64,000 nucleotides of DNA, taken from positions 1-64,000 of the forward strand of contig JBMNIZ010000012.1 in NCBI GenBank assembly GCA_050951405.1. The letters run 5' to 3'. Below the pieces are notes generated by a model. It searched no databases. It saw only the letters and a program-made list of their open reading frames with translations, and was not told the DNA's origin. Within the stretch, counting starts at the first letter, position 1; the number at the start of each line of letters is the position of its first letter. This DNA comes from JBMNIZ01 sp050951405. GTDB taxonomy: Bacteria; Bacillota; DULZ01. Positions 19,359-28,524 of the stretch are shown one piece after another. Made by a program: the position numbers and the translations under genes.

Positions 19359-20045
19359 TTATATCTCTATTGATTGACCCGGTTCCAGGATCAGACACCG
19401 GCTGGCAGTATTGCTTTCCACTTCTTTCTTAAAGGCGCCGGCATCCTGGCGAATCAGGTCAAAGGTATTGTAATGCATGGGTACAACTGTCTTGGGCTGA
19501 AGATATTTTACCGCTTGCAGAGCATCCTCGGGACCCATGACATAATTATCTCCGATGGGGAGCAATGCCACATCCAGGGCATATTTTGATCCGATCAAGC
19601 CCATGTCACCAAAAAGCCCCGTATCTCCGGCGTGGTAAATATATTTGCCTTCCAATTCAATAACAAAACCACACGGGTTGCCCAAATAGAGATTATCTTT
19701 ATCTAAGAGGGACGAACCGTGCCAGGCCGGAGTGAGCTGGACTTTTCCGAAAGGAAAGGCATGTGAACCTCCTATATGCATCCCGTGGGCTTTTGCCCCT
19801 TGCCGGCTGCAGTAGGTAGCCAACTCCGCCACGCCAATAATAGTGGCTCCGGTTCTTTTTGCAATTGGAACAGCATCACCAAAATGGTCATAGTGTCCAT
19901 GGGATACTAAGATATAATCGGCTGCAACCTGATCAGGGCCGACAACCGCCAGAGGGTTATCCTTAAACCACGGATCGATCAGCAGGCGGTATTTGTCTGA
20001 TACAAGTTCAAAGCAGGCATGCCCATGAAACTTAATCTGAACCAT
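19359..20045 (-). CDS. UPF0173 metal-dependent hydrolase (YtkL-like)
   Basis: Metallo-beta-lactamase-fold protein with the metal motif SHGHYDHFGD, an N-terminal KFHGHACF, HAGDTGLFGDM and a late VPMHYNTFD. About 228 residues, typical of the UPF0173/YtkL family, whose substrate is not known. A start at 20045 is preferred over 20051 because GGGGGG lies nine bases upstream. It overlaps the end of galU by 14 bp. Confidence 0.85.
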   Translation of the reverse strand: MVQIKFHGHACFELVSDKYRLLIDPWFKDNPLAVVGPDQVAADYILVSHGHYDHFGDAVPIAKRTGATIIGVAELATYCSRQGAKAHGMHIGGSHAFPFGKVQLTPAWHGSSLLDKDNLYLGNPCGFVIELEGKYIYHAGDTGLFGDMGLIGSKYALDVALLPIGDNYVMGPEDALQAVKYLQPKTVVPMHYNTFDLIRQDAGAFKKEVESNTASRCLILEPGQSIEI

Positions 20046-20961
20046 GCTCATCTTCCCCCCTTTCCAGCTGGGATTTTTGTAATAGCTGCGAGGACCAGGA
20101 GCTGGTCACTTCCAGCAAGTACTCATAGAAGTCCCGGGTAATTTCCGGATTGTTTAAAGCGCATTCAACAGTGGCCATCAAGTAACCAATTTTGTTGCCT
20201 ATGTCATAACGCCGTCCGGAAAATTCATAGGCAAGGATTTTCTGGGTCAGGCCAAGTTGGCATAAAGCATCGGTAAGCTGGATTTCTCCCCCGGCACCCG
20301 GCGGCAGGTCTCTAAGAATTTCAAATATCTCAGGCTGGATCAAGTAACGTCCCATAACCGCATAATTGGACGGGGCCTTTTTGGGGTCGGGTTTTTCAAT
20401 CAGTTCTTCAACAATTTGCAAGCGAGGCGCAAGGGGACGACCTGATATAATGCCGTAACGGTTGACCTGCTCCCAAGGGACTTGCCTGATGGCGATGACA
20501 TTGCTTTGATATGCTTCGAAAACTGCCAGCATCTGTTTTAAACAAGGCTCTTCGTGGACAACTATATCGTCTCCCAAAAGAACCGCAAAAGGTTCTTTCC
20601 CCACAAACTTGCGGGCACAGTAGATGGCATGCCCCAGACCTTTTGTCTCTTTTTGCCTGACGTAATGAATATCGGCCAGATCCGTAATCTTTTTTATTTT
20701 CTCCAGCTGCTCCCATTCGCCTTTTTGCGTCAGCATTTGCTCCAACTCCACCGAATGGTCGAAATGATCTTCAATGGCCCTCTTGTTGCGACCGGTGACA
20801 ATCAAGATGGCTTCAATGCCGGAAGCGACCGCTTCTTCCACAATGTATTGAATTGCCGGTTTATCTACTATGGGAAGCATTTCTTTGGGCTGGGCCTTGG
20901 TTGCCGGCAAGAAACGGGTGCCCAAACCGGCAGCAGGAATGACAGCTTTTCTTATTTTCAT
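20032..20961 (-). CDS. galU: UTP-glucose-1-phosphate uridylyltransferase
   Basis: Makes UDP-glucose for surface polysaccharide or glycolipid synthesis. Motifs: PAAGLGTRFLPATKAQPKEM (nucleotide binding and catalytic Lys), LGDDIV, EKPDP and the segment GGEIQLTDA. 309 residues. ATG at 20961 follows GGAGG. Its place between menG and sdhC is not functionally explained. Confidence 0.93.
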   Translation of the reverse strand: MKIRKAVIPAAGLGTRFLPATKAQPKEMLPIVDKPAIQYIVEEAVASGIEAILIVTGRNKRAIEDHFDHSVELEQMLTQKGEWEQLEKIKKITDLADIHYVRQKETKGLGHAIYCARKFVGKEPFAVLLGDDIVVHEEPCLKQMLAVFEAYQSNVIAIRQVPWEQVNRYGIISGRPLAPRLQIVEELIEKPDPKKAPSNYAVMGRYLIQPEIFEILRDLPPGAGGEIQLTDALCQLGLTQKILAYEFSGRRYDIGNKIGYLMATVECALNNPEITRDFYEYLLEVTSSWSSQLLQKSQLERGEDEHGSD

Positions 20962-21025
20962 TATTTCCTCCGTTGGAATTCTAATTTTTTTGAGCCTTTA
21001 ACGGTTCATGTCACTTCTTCTGTGT

Positions 21026-21763
21026 TTAGAAATTCTCGTTGTTGGGTTTAATCCCCACGTGAACAGCCACAATGCCTCCTGTCAGTTCATAACAGGCCAC
21101 CTGTTGGAGCCCCAGCCGAGAAAAAAGACTGGCGATCTCTTTTTGATGAGGAAATAGTTTTACCGAGTTGGGCAAGTAACTATAGGGGCCTTCAATTCCC
21201 ACCCGGAATTTTCCCATCAGGGGTACCAGTTTGTCAAAGTATAGCCAATAGATTTGTTTAAAAACAGGCCAGGAGGGCTTGGCCAGTTCCAGAGAGACCA
21301 CCCTGCCCCCCGGTTTGACGACCCGAATCATTTCCTGCAGGGTTTTGACCAGGTCAGGTACATTGCGCAAAGCGAAGCCAATGGTAGCGCAGTCAAAGCT
21401 ATTATCCGAAAAGGGCAAGGCGATGGCATTTCCCTGCACCAGTTCTATTCTATCTTTCAATGGATGACCGGATAAATTGACTTGGGCTACTTTCAGCATT
21501 TCTTCGCAAAAATCCAGGCCGATGACCTTTCCTTCTTTTCCAGCTTTTTTGGCCAGCTCCAAGGTAATTTTACCGGTTCCACAGCAGACATCCAAGGCAC
21601 ATCCTCCCGCCGGCAGCTGAGCTTTTTCCACGGCAAAACGACGCCAGGAATTGTCCAGACCAAAAGTCATGACCCGGTTCATCCAATCATATTTATCTGC
21701 AATAGAGGAAAACATTTGGTGCACGCAGTCTTCATTAGAACAGCCTTGTGTAGATATTTTCAT
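21026..21763 (-). CDS. menG: Demethylmenaquinone methyltransferase
   Basis: SAM-dependent C-methylation, the last step of menaquinone synthesis. UbiE/MenG signatures are FSSIADKYDWMN, LDVCCGTGKITLELAK, the motif FALRNVPDL and RVVSLELAKPSWP. About 245 residues. ATG at 21763 is chosen because AGGAG lies right before it; an upstream TTG would overlap that site. It directly follows the motif-less prenyl-synthase homologue, matching the Bacillus hepS-menG-hepT theme but with hepT moved 5 kb downstream. Confidence 0.92.
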   Translation of the reverse strand: MKISTQGCSNEDCVHQMFSSIADKYDWMNRVMTFGLDNSWRRFAVEKAQLPAGGCALDVCCGTGKITLELAKKAGKEGKVIGLDFCEEMLKVAQVNLSGHPLKDRIELVQGNAIALPFSDNSFDCATIGFALRNVPDLVKTLQEMIRVVKPGGRVVSLELAKPSWPVFKQIYWLYFDKLVPLMGKFRVGIEGPYSYLPNSVKLFPHQKEIASLFSRLGLQQVACYELTGGIVAVHVGIKPNNENF

Positions 21764-21788
21764 TACAGCTCCTATCAATTTAAAGTGG

Positions 21789-22538
21789 TTATCCTACGGC
21801 TTCTTGTAATTGAATCCTCAGCCTACGGTGAAACAATTGAATTAAATCCTTGAAAATATCTCTTTCCTGTCCGGCCGGCAAAAAGTCCAGCTGACACTCA
21901 GCCCGCCACAGGGCTTCTTCAGCGGGGAGAAAACAAGCGTCTTTGGTCAAAGCCCAAGCAACGCCCAGATCAACGCCCAAGGCTCGGGCAGCATTCCGGA
22001 CTTTCGGATCAGCCCCTGAAGCCACTGCTCCGAAAGCACTGCATTCTCCCAGAAGGAGGCCGGACTGCTTCCGTACTATATCCAAATAGCTTTCCAGGTC
22101 CAGCCGGTTCACGCTCTCCAATTCCTTTTTGCGCACCCCAGCTTCATGAATCTGACAAATAATCCAAGCGATGGCCGACAGCCATTGATGCAGAGAATGA
22201 TTGCACAAATAGCTATAGGATTTAGTATAGAGGTAGTCGCCAATGAGAATGGACATTTCACCCTTCTGGCTGTATTTCCGGTAATGAACCGCAGTGGCTA
22301 TATGGATCAGTTGCATGACACAGGCCATGGCGGTCACAAAGGGTTGGGAACATCTGAACATGGCTGCCGATAACAACAGCACAGCCGGATGCATATATTT
22401 ATCCCATATATCCAAATCCAGTTGGATGAAATTAGATATATGGCCTGCTTTCAAATACATGTCTTTCTCCAACAATTGCTCTACGGACTTTAACTGGCTC
22501 TCAATGGGCTTAATTAGCTCCAAAAAAATAGCATCCAA
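21789..22538 (-). CDS. Polyprenyl synthetase homologue lacking both DDxxD motifs
   Basis: About 250 residues with the all-helical look of a trans-prenyl synthase (HPAVLLLSAAMF, LIHIATAVHYRK, ILIGDYLYTKSYSYL, LDSYL-like ESYLDIVRKQSGLL, GAVASGADP, LGVDLGVAWALTKDA). At the first Asp-rich position it reads AVHYRKYSQK in place of LVHDDVID, and at the second VAWALTKDACFL in place of ITDDILDM, so it should not bind the Mg-diphosphate. Probably a non-catalytic partner of the 14946-15917 enzyme, like small subunits of heterodimeric prenyl synthases. A TTG at 22538, eight bases after AGGAGG, is the likely start. It precedes menG. Confidence 0.75.
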   Translation of the reverse strand: MDAIFLELIKPIESQLKSVEQLLEKDMYLKAGHISNFIQLDLDIWDKYMHPAVLLLSAAMFRCSQPFVTAMACVMQLIHIATAVHYRKYSQKGEMSILIGDYLYTKSYSYLCNHSLHQWLSAIAWIICQIHEAGVRKKELESVNRLDLESYLDIVRKQSGLLLGECSAFGAVASGADPKVRNAARALGVDLGVAWALTKDACFLPAEEALWRAECQLDFLPAGQERDIFKDLIQLFHRRLRIQLQEAVG

Positions 22539-22643
22539 CCACAATGCCTCCTAATCTTCAGAAAATAATAACAAATAATTTGTCTCTCTAGTTATTCTAG
22601 TCTAAAGTCGAAATTCCTTCTCGGACTCGAAAGAGGAGCCTTT

Positions 22644-22684
22644 AAAAATATAAGCCTTACAATACCATCTTAGTACTGCAAGGC
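22644..22684 (-). terminator. Intrinsic terminator after speD
   Basis: A 13-bp stem (GCCTTGCAGTACT against GGTATTGTAAGGC, with G-T wobbles) and a 5-base loop, followed on the minus strand by TTATATTTTT. It ends the speD transcript and separates it from the quinone operon. Confidence 0.8.
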
Positions 22685-22730
22685 TCATCTTAAGGCTTAT
22701 TTTTTGACTTTACTAAAATAAATATCCCTC

Positions 22731-23108
22731 CTATAAATTTACCGCTTGCCGGTGAGGAGGTATGCCCAACCCCCGCTCTACCTCTTTTGCGTCAACTTGT
22801 TGGGCTTCGAATTTTTCCGTTAAATACTTACAGGCATGCCAGGGATCGACTTTCTCCCCACAAGTAAACACATCCACCGCTGCATAACCAAGTTCGGGCC
22901 ACGTATGAATCGCTAAATGTGATTCTGAGATGACCACCACGCCGCTTACCCCTTGGGGGCTAAATTTATGGAAGACAAATTCTCGTACTTCGGCTCCCGC
23001 TTCCAGCGCCGCATTAACCATAATTTCCTCAATTTTTTTTAGATCATTGAGGATAGAGAATTTGCATCCATAAATTTCAACTAAAACATGACGGCCCAAA
23101 GCTTTCAA
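22731..23108 (-). CDS. speD: S-adenosylmethionine decarboxylase proenzyme
   Basis: Pyruvoyl-dependent enzyme supplying decarboxylated SAM for spermidine. The self-cleavage region is ISESHLAIHTWPELGYAAVD, with Ser as the pyruvoyl precursor, and the conserved FTCG follows. 125 residues, the short class found in Bacillus and Thermotoga. TTG at 23108 is the start, with GAGGGGG upstream. It has its own promoter and terminator, and no speE is in the window. Confidence 0.93.
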   Translation of the reverse strand: MKALGRHVLVEIYGCKFSILNDLKKIEEIMVNAALEAGAEVREFVFHKFSPQGVSGVVVISESHLAIHTWPELGYAAVDVFTCGEKVDPWHACKYLTEKFEAQQVDAKEVERGLGIPPHRQAVNL

Positions 23109-23153
23109 TTATCATTCCCCCTCTGGACTTGCTCTTGATGTTAATCAAATTCA

Positions 23154-23182
23154 ATTTTAAACACATTATGTAGGTTTGTCAA
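23154..23182 (-). promoter_or_regulatory. Sigma-A promoter of speD
   Basis: Perfect TTGACA, 17-bp spacer, TAAAAT on the minus strand. IS30 copy 2 begins 17 bp upstream of the -35 box. Confidence 0.8.
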
Positions 23183-23199
23183 TAAAAAGAATCCAACAG

Positions 23200-24423
23200 T
23201 GTTGTTATCGGGAATTGCAAGTTTAATTGCCACCCATATTTTGGCATCCTCTGATTATACTGCCATCTTTGCCATCTCATTGGCAGATTTATATCCATGA
23301 ATTTTTCTTGGGTAATTATTCATCCAGTTCTCAATTCGCCTAATATCTTTCTGTTTAAGCTTGCTGATATCTGTGCCTTTTGGAATAAACCGACGTATTA
23401 GCTTATTAGCATTTTCATTGGACCCACGTTCCCATGCGCTGAATGGGTGAGCATAATAGATTTTAGTCCGATGAGTGCCCGGCTTTCTGATTGAACTCTC
23501 TAATTCTACACTATTAAGAAACTCGCTTCCGTTATCTACCGTAATGGTTTTGAACACTTCTGAAAAGCGTGCTCCGTACTCTCTTTCAAGCCTATCCAGC
23601 GTTTTCTTCACTGATTTCTGTGTCTTTTCCGGCATCTTTCGGATAATCTCTTTTCTAAACTTGCGTTCTGTTAGAACTAAGAGTGCGGCTTTGCCTTTCC
23701 CTTTGCCGCTTACAACACAATCCATCTCCCAATGGCCGGCTTCTTCACGAGTATTAGCTGCCGCAGGTCTTTCTTCAATGCTTCTGCCTTTTAGATTGTT
23801 GTGGGGCAACTCGTACCCTCTTATGGCGATTTTTTTTAGGTACTCGTTTTACTGGAAGGTTTTTATTTGTTATATTTGCAAATACTTCTTTGTCGATATA
23901 GTTATAGAGCGTTTTTGTGCATATACTAGTCTTAAATTTTAAGCCTTTTGCCCGGATTTCGCCAATGACTGCGTCAGGGGTATATCCCTCTTTGATAATC
24001 TTTTTTTCAATGTAATCGGCTAGTCCATGGTCATGACCGATCTTTAAGCATGCTCCCTTATTAGCAGCTCTCTCCCGGTATATTCGCTCTGCTGTATCTG
24101 CACAGTATCTATCAACATAAACCAGGTCGCTTCTCAGCATCCTGACAGTTCCACGGGCAATCTCACGTTCGATGGTTCGCTTATGCTTGCCTAACAGCTT
24201 TGCTATCTCGCTGGGTGACTTCTTCTCCTTTAGAAGAATTTCAATCTGATAGCGTTCTTTTACAGTGATGTGTTTAAAGCGGCGGGAAGTCGTGGTACAA
24301 TTGAGTTGACTCATGTGCTTTGCCTCCTTTATGTTTTTAAGCTTAGTTACCTTAAACATATCAGAGGTTTAGCCTTGAGTCTCTATTTTTTATTAAATGC
24401 GGCAATTAATTTTACAACTTACC
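23200..24423 (-). mobile_element. IS30-family insertion sequence, copy 2
   Basis: About 1224 bp, nearly identical to copy 1 and in the same orientation. AACAG flanks it on both sides (23195-23199 and 24424-24428), a candidate target duplication. The 19.4 kb between the copies holds the whole heme/quinone region. It lies between the speD promoter and a glycosyltransferase gene. Confidence 0.88.
23255..24314 (-). CDS. IS30-family transposase, frameshifted copy 2
   Basis: Same protein as in copy 1 (HTH SEIAKLLGKHKRTIEREI; HWEMD, TVDNGSEFL and GSNENANK). The frame breaks near 23803, where this copy reads GTTGCCCCAC and copy 1 reads GTTGCCCAC, one C more. The span of 1060 bp is one above a multiple of three, so each copy is correct where the other is broken. 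ATG at 24314 follows AAGGAGG. Confidence 0.9.
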
Positions 24424-24467
24424 AACAGGGCATAAACCGCCCAGGGGGATATAATTTGAGCATTAAT

Positions 24468-25642
24468 TCAATCGGTAACCAAATCAAAACGGATTTCTTG
24501 CTCTTTTTTTGTTTTTCCCTTGAGGATTTCCAAGTAGTTCAGTTCCGTTTCCCTGATCATTTTTTCTAGGGAAAAATGAGCCTGCACGAATTCACAAGCA
24601 TTTTTCCCCAGTCGTTCTGCTATTTTGGGGTTATCCAGCAAAAAGAGGACTGCCTGCGCCAATTCCTGTATCTGATTTTGTGGGACCAGGATGCCGGTTT
24701 TGCAGGGATGGATCAGTTCCGGTAGTGCTCCGGCGGCAAAGGCCACGATGGGCCGCCGGCAGGCCATGGCTTCTAAAGCGGTTATGGAAAGGCCTTCGCT
24801 ACGGGAAGGGATGACTACCACATTGAGAATGGGCAATATTTCAGCCACATCCCTGCGGAAACCCAGCATTTGCAATTTTTGCCCCAAATTCAGCTGACGG
24901 CATTTTTGTTCCAACAAGGGTCGTTGAGGCCCATCGCCGATAATTAGGAATTGGGTTCCTTTTCTCTGCTTGGCAATCAGATCTATGCAATCTAAGAATA
25001 AATCCACTCCTTTTTCCGGTACAAGACGGGCAACAACTCCAATGACGGGTTTTCCGTCTTCCAACTGCAAGCTTTTCTTTTTTCTTTTCACATCCACCAG
25101 CGGCATGAAACGGTGCGGAGACAATCCGTTATAGATTACCTTGATTTTGCTCTCGGGGATTTTTTCTACTTTGATAAGCTGTTTCTTTAAAGCAAAGGAT
25201 ACGGCAATGATGCCGTCGGCCCGGAGATGTAAGAAACGGTTGGCCCAAATATAAATCCATTTCTTCCAAAAAGGATAGGGCCGATCATAAATCAGGTTAT
25301 GAAAGGTATGAATTACCCGGGAGTACCCGCCAAAAATGCGGCGATTTGCCCGAGAAAAGCCGCTTTCACGCCGTGAGTATGCAGGATTTCAATTCCTTCG
25401 TTTTTTAAATATTTGCTCAGGGCGCGTATAATTTGATAATCCTGTCTCAAACCTATTTTATCCGTTATTTCCATTGGATGGAAAGTATATTGTTTTGTGC
25501 TATTGGCCTGATAGTTGCTCCTGGGGGCAATCAAGTATAAGGAAAATAGATGCGGATTTAAACCATCCATCAGGTCCAGCACATGTTTCCTCATCCCTCC
25601 GTCCATGGGTCGAGCAAGATGGAGTACTTTGATTTTATCCAT
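24468..25642 (-). CDS. Family 4 glycosyltransferase (frameshifted)
   Basis: GT-B fold glycosyltransferase. N-terminal half: KIKVLHLARPMDGGMRKHV and ILHTHGVKAAFLGQIAA. C-terminal half: VIGVVARLVPEKGVDLFLD, FLIIGDGPQRPLLE, VIPSRSEGLSITALEAMACR (nucleotide-sugar-binding EX7E region). The two halves are joined across a break near 25318, where GGGG seems to have lost a G. Corrected length is about 392 residues. ATG at 25642 follows GGAGG. Acceptor unknown; a role in cell-surface glycans is inferred only from the family. Confidence 0.85.
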
Positions 25643-26050
25643 GGAGACCTCCTGAAATCCTCTCTTTTGGGCCACCGATGTTTACCTTGGAATCTCAGTT
25701 TTCCTCCTCATAGCTTAACCCTTTTTTATTATACTCATAGCAGGGGATTAACCGGTTTCTGAAAAATAAACAAAAACAGCTCAAGAAATCATAAAAGGAT
25801 TTAAACTAATTCTCGAGAACTTAACAATATATAGAAGCACTGCAGTGCAGCTGTCTTGCCCGTGGTTAGCCTGTTGACAACTCCGGATCATGAAACTTTA
25901 GAGAAATGGGAAGAGAGAATGCAAGCAACTGAAAGTGCCAGCGAAGCTTTAATTAATTAACCGGCCCAGGTAAGTCAATGTAAGTTTAACCCTAACTGAG
26001 ACTTTGGGTCTGCTGCAAATACTTAAATATGGAAGCTTTACTGCCAAAAT
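25643..26050. other. Intergenic stretch with little content
   Basis: About 400 bp upstream of the glycosyltransferase. Apart from the ~42-codon remnant listed separately and the terminator of tRNA-Pro, I see no gene. A short palindrome GCACTGCAGTGC lies near 25838. Confidence 0.5.
25835..25960 (+). pseudogene. Possible C-terminal remnant of a sodium:solute symporter
   Basis: A plus-strand run without stop reads AVLPVVSLLTTPDHETLEKW and ends EALIN before TAA. The hydrophobic end followed by a charged tail resembles the C-terminus of SSS-family symporters. There is no start or upstream coding, and a stop lies just before it. The family link is a weak, by-eye judgement. Confidence 0.3.
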
Positions 26051-26089
26051 CAAAAACCCTTATCCGTCAATTATGGCTGGATAAGGGTT
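26051..26089 (-). terminator. Terminator of tRNA-Pro
   Basis: Perfect 11-bp stem AACCCTTATCC/GGATAAGGGTT, followed on the minus strand by TTTTTGATTTT. Confidence 0.85.
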
Positions 26090-26121
26090 AATTATTGGTG
26101 CGATAGATTAAGGATAAAAAA

Positions 26122-26198
26122 TGGTCGGAGCGACTGGATTTGAACCAGCGACCTCTACCACCCCAAGGTAGCGCTCTACCAAGCTGAGCCACGCCCCG
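26122..26198 (-). tRNA. tRNA-Pro (anticodon GGG)
   Basis: 77-nt cloverleaf ending in encoded CCA. Acceptor CGGGGCG/CGCTCCG, D-arm GGCTCAGCTTGGTAGAGC, anticodon stem CTACC/GGTAG with loop TTGGGGT (anticodon GGG), and T-loop GGTTCAAATCC. It is a single-gene unit with its own promoter and terminator. Confidence 0.95.
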
Positions 26199-26207
26199 AC
26201 ATGGTTC

Positions 26208-26236
26208 ATTCTACCCTTTTTTGTCCCTTATGTCAA
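26208..26236 (-). promoter_or_regulatory. Sigma-A promoter of tRNA-Pro
   Basis: TTGACA, 17-bp spacer, TAGAAT, with the -10 box ending about 10 bp before the mature tRNA 5' end. Confidence 0.8.
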
Positions 26237-26292
26237 GATCCACGGGGAGGCTTTCGATTTCACAGGCCATTTTCTTCATTGTGTCTTAAGGG

Positions 26293-27539
26293 TTAAGAAG
26301 CATTGGCCGCCGATAGATCTAAATTCTCCAGGTTAAATCTTTTGTGGAGAGCTTTTACTGCGGCTTCTGCCTCTTCTTCCGCTATGATACAAGAAACCTT
26401 TATTTCCGAAGTGGCGATCATCTGAATGTTGATATTAAGACTGTACAGCGCCTCAAACATCATGGCCGCTATTCCGGGATTGGTTTTCATCCCCGCCCCT
26501 ACGATACTGACTTTTGCCACCCGATCATTGAAAACGACTTTTTTGGCGCCGATTTCCCGGCAGATTTTTTCTGCCGTGGCCACGGCCTTCTTCACATCGT
26601 CTCTGGCCACGGTGAAAGAAATGTCGTTGATGTCGTTTCGTTCGTGGCTTTGAATGATCATGTCCACGTTGATATTCTCTTCTGCTAGAGCGTTGAACAG
26701 TTTGTAGGCAATTCCGGGCCTATCTGGAACATCGAATAGAGCTATTTTAGCCACGTTTTTGTCCAGCGCAACCCCGCTGACGATCAGTTCCTTTTCCATA
26801 CCGTTAACCTCCTGGACAATGGTGCCTTCATTATAATTCAGACTGGAACGTACATGGAGCCTGACCTTGAACTGTTTGGCAAATTCAACGGCCCGCGGCT
26901 GCAGCACCAGGGCACCCAGACTGGCCAATTCCAACATTTCGTCAAAGGAAATGGAGGGCAGCTTAGAAGCCTTGGGCACAATCCGGGGATCCGTAGTAAA
27001 AATGCCTTCCACATCAGTAAAAATCTCACAGACATCAGCCTTTAAGGCCGCCGCCAAAGCAACGGCGGTGGTATCGGAACCGCCTCTGCCCAGGGTGGTA
27101 ATGTCGTTCTCAGCGGAAACCCCCTGGAAACCGGCCACAATGACAATTTTGTTTTGAGACAATTCCCGCTGTAATCCGACCGGTATCGATTTCTAGAATT
27201 TTCGCCTTGCTGTGCACATTGTCAGTTCTGATCCCCACCTGCCCGGCAGTTAATGAAACTACCGGAAAGCCAAGCTGTTCAATGGCCATGGCCAGTAAGG
27301 CGATGGAGACTCTGTTCACCGGTGGAAAGCAGCATATCCATTTCCCTCGGTGAAGGGATTATCGCTGACTCTGGTAAGCCAGTTCAATCAAGTCATCGGT
27401 GGTGTCGCCCATGGCGGAAAGTACCGTGATCACCTGGTGGCCCTCTTTTTTGCAGTTCCACAATCCGCCTGGCAACTTTCTTGATCTTTTCCGGGCTGGC
27501 TACCGATGAGCCGCCGAATTTTTGGACGATTAAACTCAT
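26293..27539 (-). CDS. lysC: Aspartokinase (frameshifted)
   Basis: Phosphorylates aspartate, the entry to the aspartate family. The N-terminus MSLIVQKFGGSSVAS is in one frame; other frames hold LSAMGDTTDD, STGEQVSIALLAMAI, and the long C-terminal frame holds TTLGRGGSDTTAVALAAAL and two ACT domains (IALFDVPDRPGIAYKLF, VSIVGAGMKTNPGIAAMMFEAL). Breaks cluster near 27450, 27365, 27310 and 27165. Span gives about 415 residues, normal for the class with paired ACT domains. It follows thrB by 15 bp; GGAGGAAG precedes the ATG. Confidence 0.9.
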
Positions 27540-27554
27540 GCTCTTCTTCCTCCG

Positions 27555-28489
27555 TCATACTAATTGAACTCCGCGATTGTCAGGCAGCAAGTGCATAACT
27601 GTGGAGTCGATCTTTTGTTCGGCGAAAACCTCCTGCATTGCCTGGCAAATATCATCGAGCTTTTCCTGAGCCAGAGCGATCAAAGTTGGCCCTGAACCGC
27701 TCAAGGCTACCCCCAGGGCTCCTGCTTTCAAAGCATTCGGCAAAAGCTTTTTCCATAGTAGGATTCAGCTGTGCCCGATAAGGCTGGTGCAGCCTATCCA
27801 TCATGGCAATTTTCAGAAGCTCGTATTTCTTGCTGGTGAGGGCGGCAATGAGCAAAGACACTCTTCCCAGATTGAAAACCGCGTCAGTCAGAGGCACTGT
27901 CTCCGGGAGGACCTGCCGGGCCGCCTTGGTTGCCAGGGGAAAATGGGGAGTAACCGCCCCTATCTTTAAATCTCCGATCCAGCTCTACTCTTATGATAGT
28001 AAATGTCTTGGTCACCTTCTTTAACGCAGATGACCAGTCCGCCCAACATGAGCTGGGGCCACGTTATCCGGATGGCCGTCAAATTCCGCTGCCAATTGGA
28101 GCAGCCCATCCAGGACTGAGAGGGCTTCCGGCCAGGTGGTTGGCAGCGACCATACCTCCCGCAATGGCGGCGGCGCTGCTCCCCAAACCGCTGGCTACGG
28201 GGATGTGATTGAGTCAGCTTGATCCGTACTCCGGGACAAGAGAAACCCACCTGCCGCCAAAGCTGCAAAGCAGCTTGAAAGACTATGTTTTCCTCCGTTG
28301 TAGGGAATTGATCCAGAACCCTGTCCCGTTACGACAATTTCCAGCTTGGCCAGGGGCCAGTTCCATTTCAACAATGTTATAAAGGTTTAAAGCCAAACCC
28401 AGGGTATCAAATCCCGGGCCCAGATTGGCTGTTGTTGCCGGCACTCTTACTCGAACCACTGCTTTTCCCCCATTTTTCGTTTCAGCCAC
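27555..28489 (-). CDS. thrB: Homoserine kinase (frameshifted)
   Basis: GHMP kinase making O-phosphohomoserine for threonine. Start MAETKNGGKAVVRVRVPATT, then LGPGFDTLGLALNLYN; the ATP loop region is fragmented near 28190 (a frame reads GLGSSAAAIAG-like); the C-terminus has GALGVALSGSGPTLIAL. At least four frame breaks between 27730 and 28300. Corrected length about 311 residues fits the family. It lies 35 bp after hom. Confidence 0.85.
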
Positions 28490-28524
28490 GGAGCCTATTG
28501 CTTGGGACGAAACGTTTAGATTTC

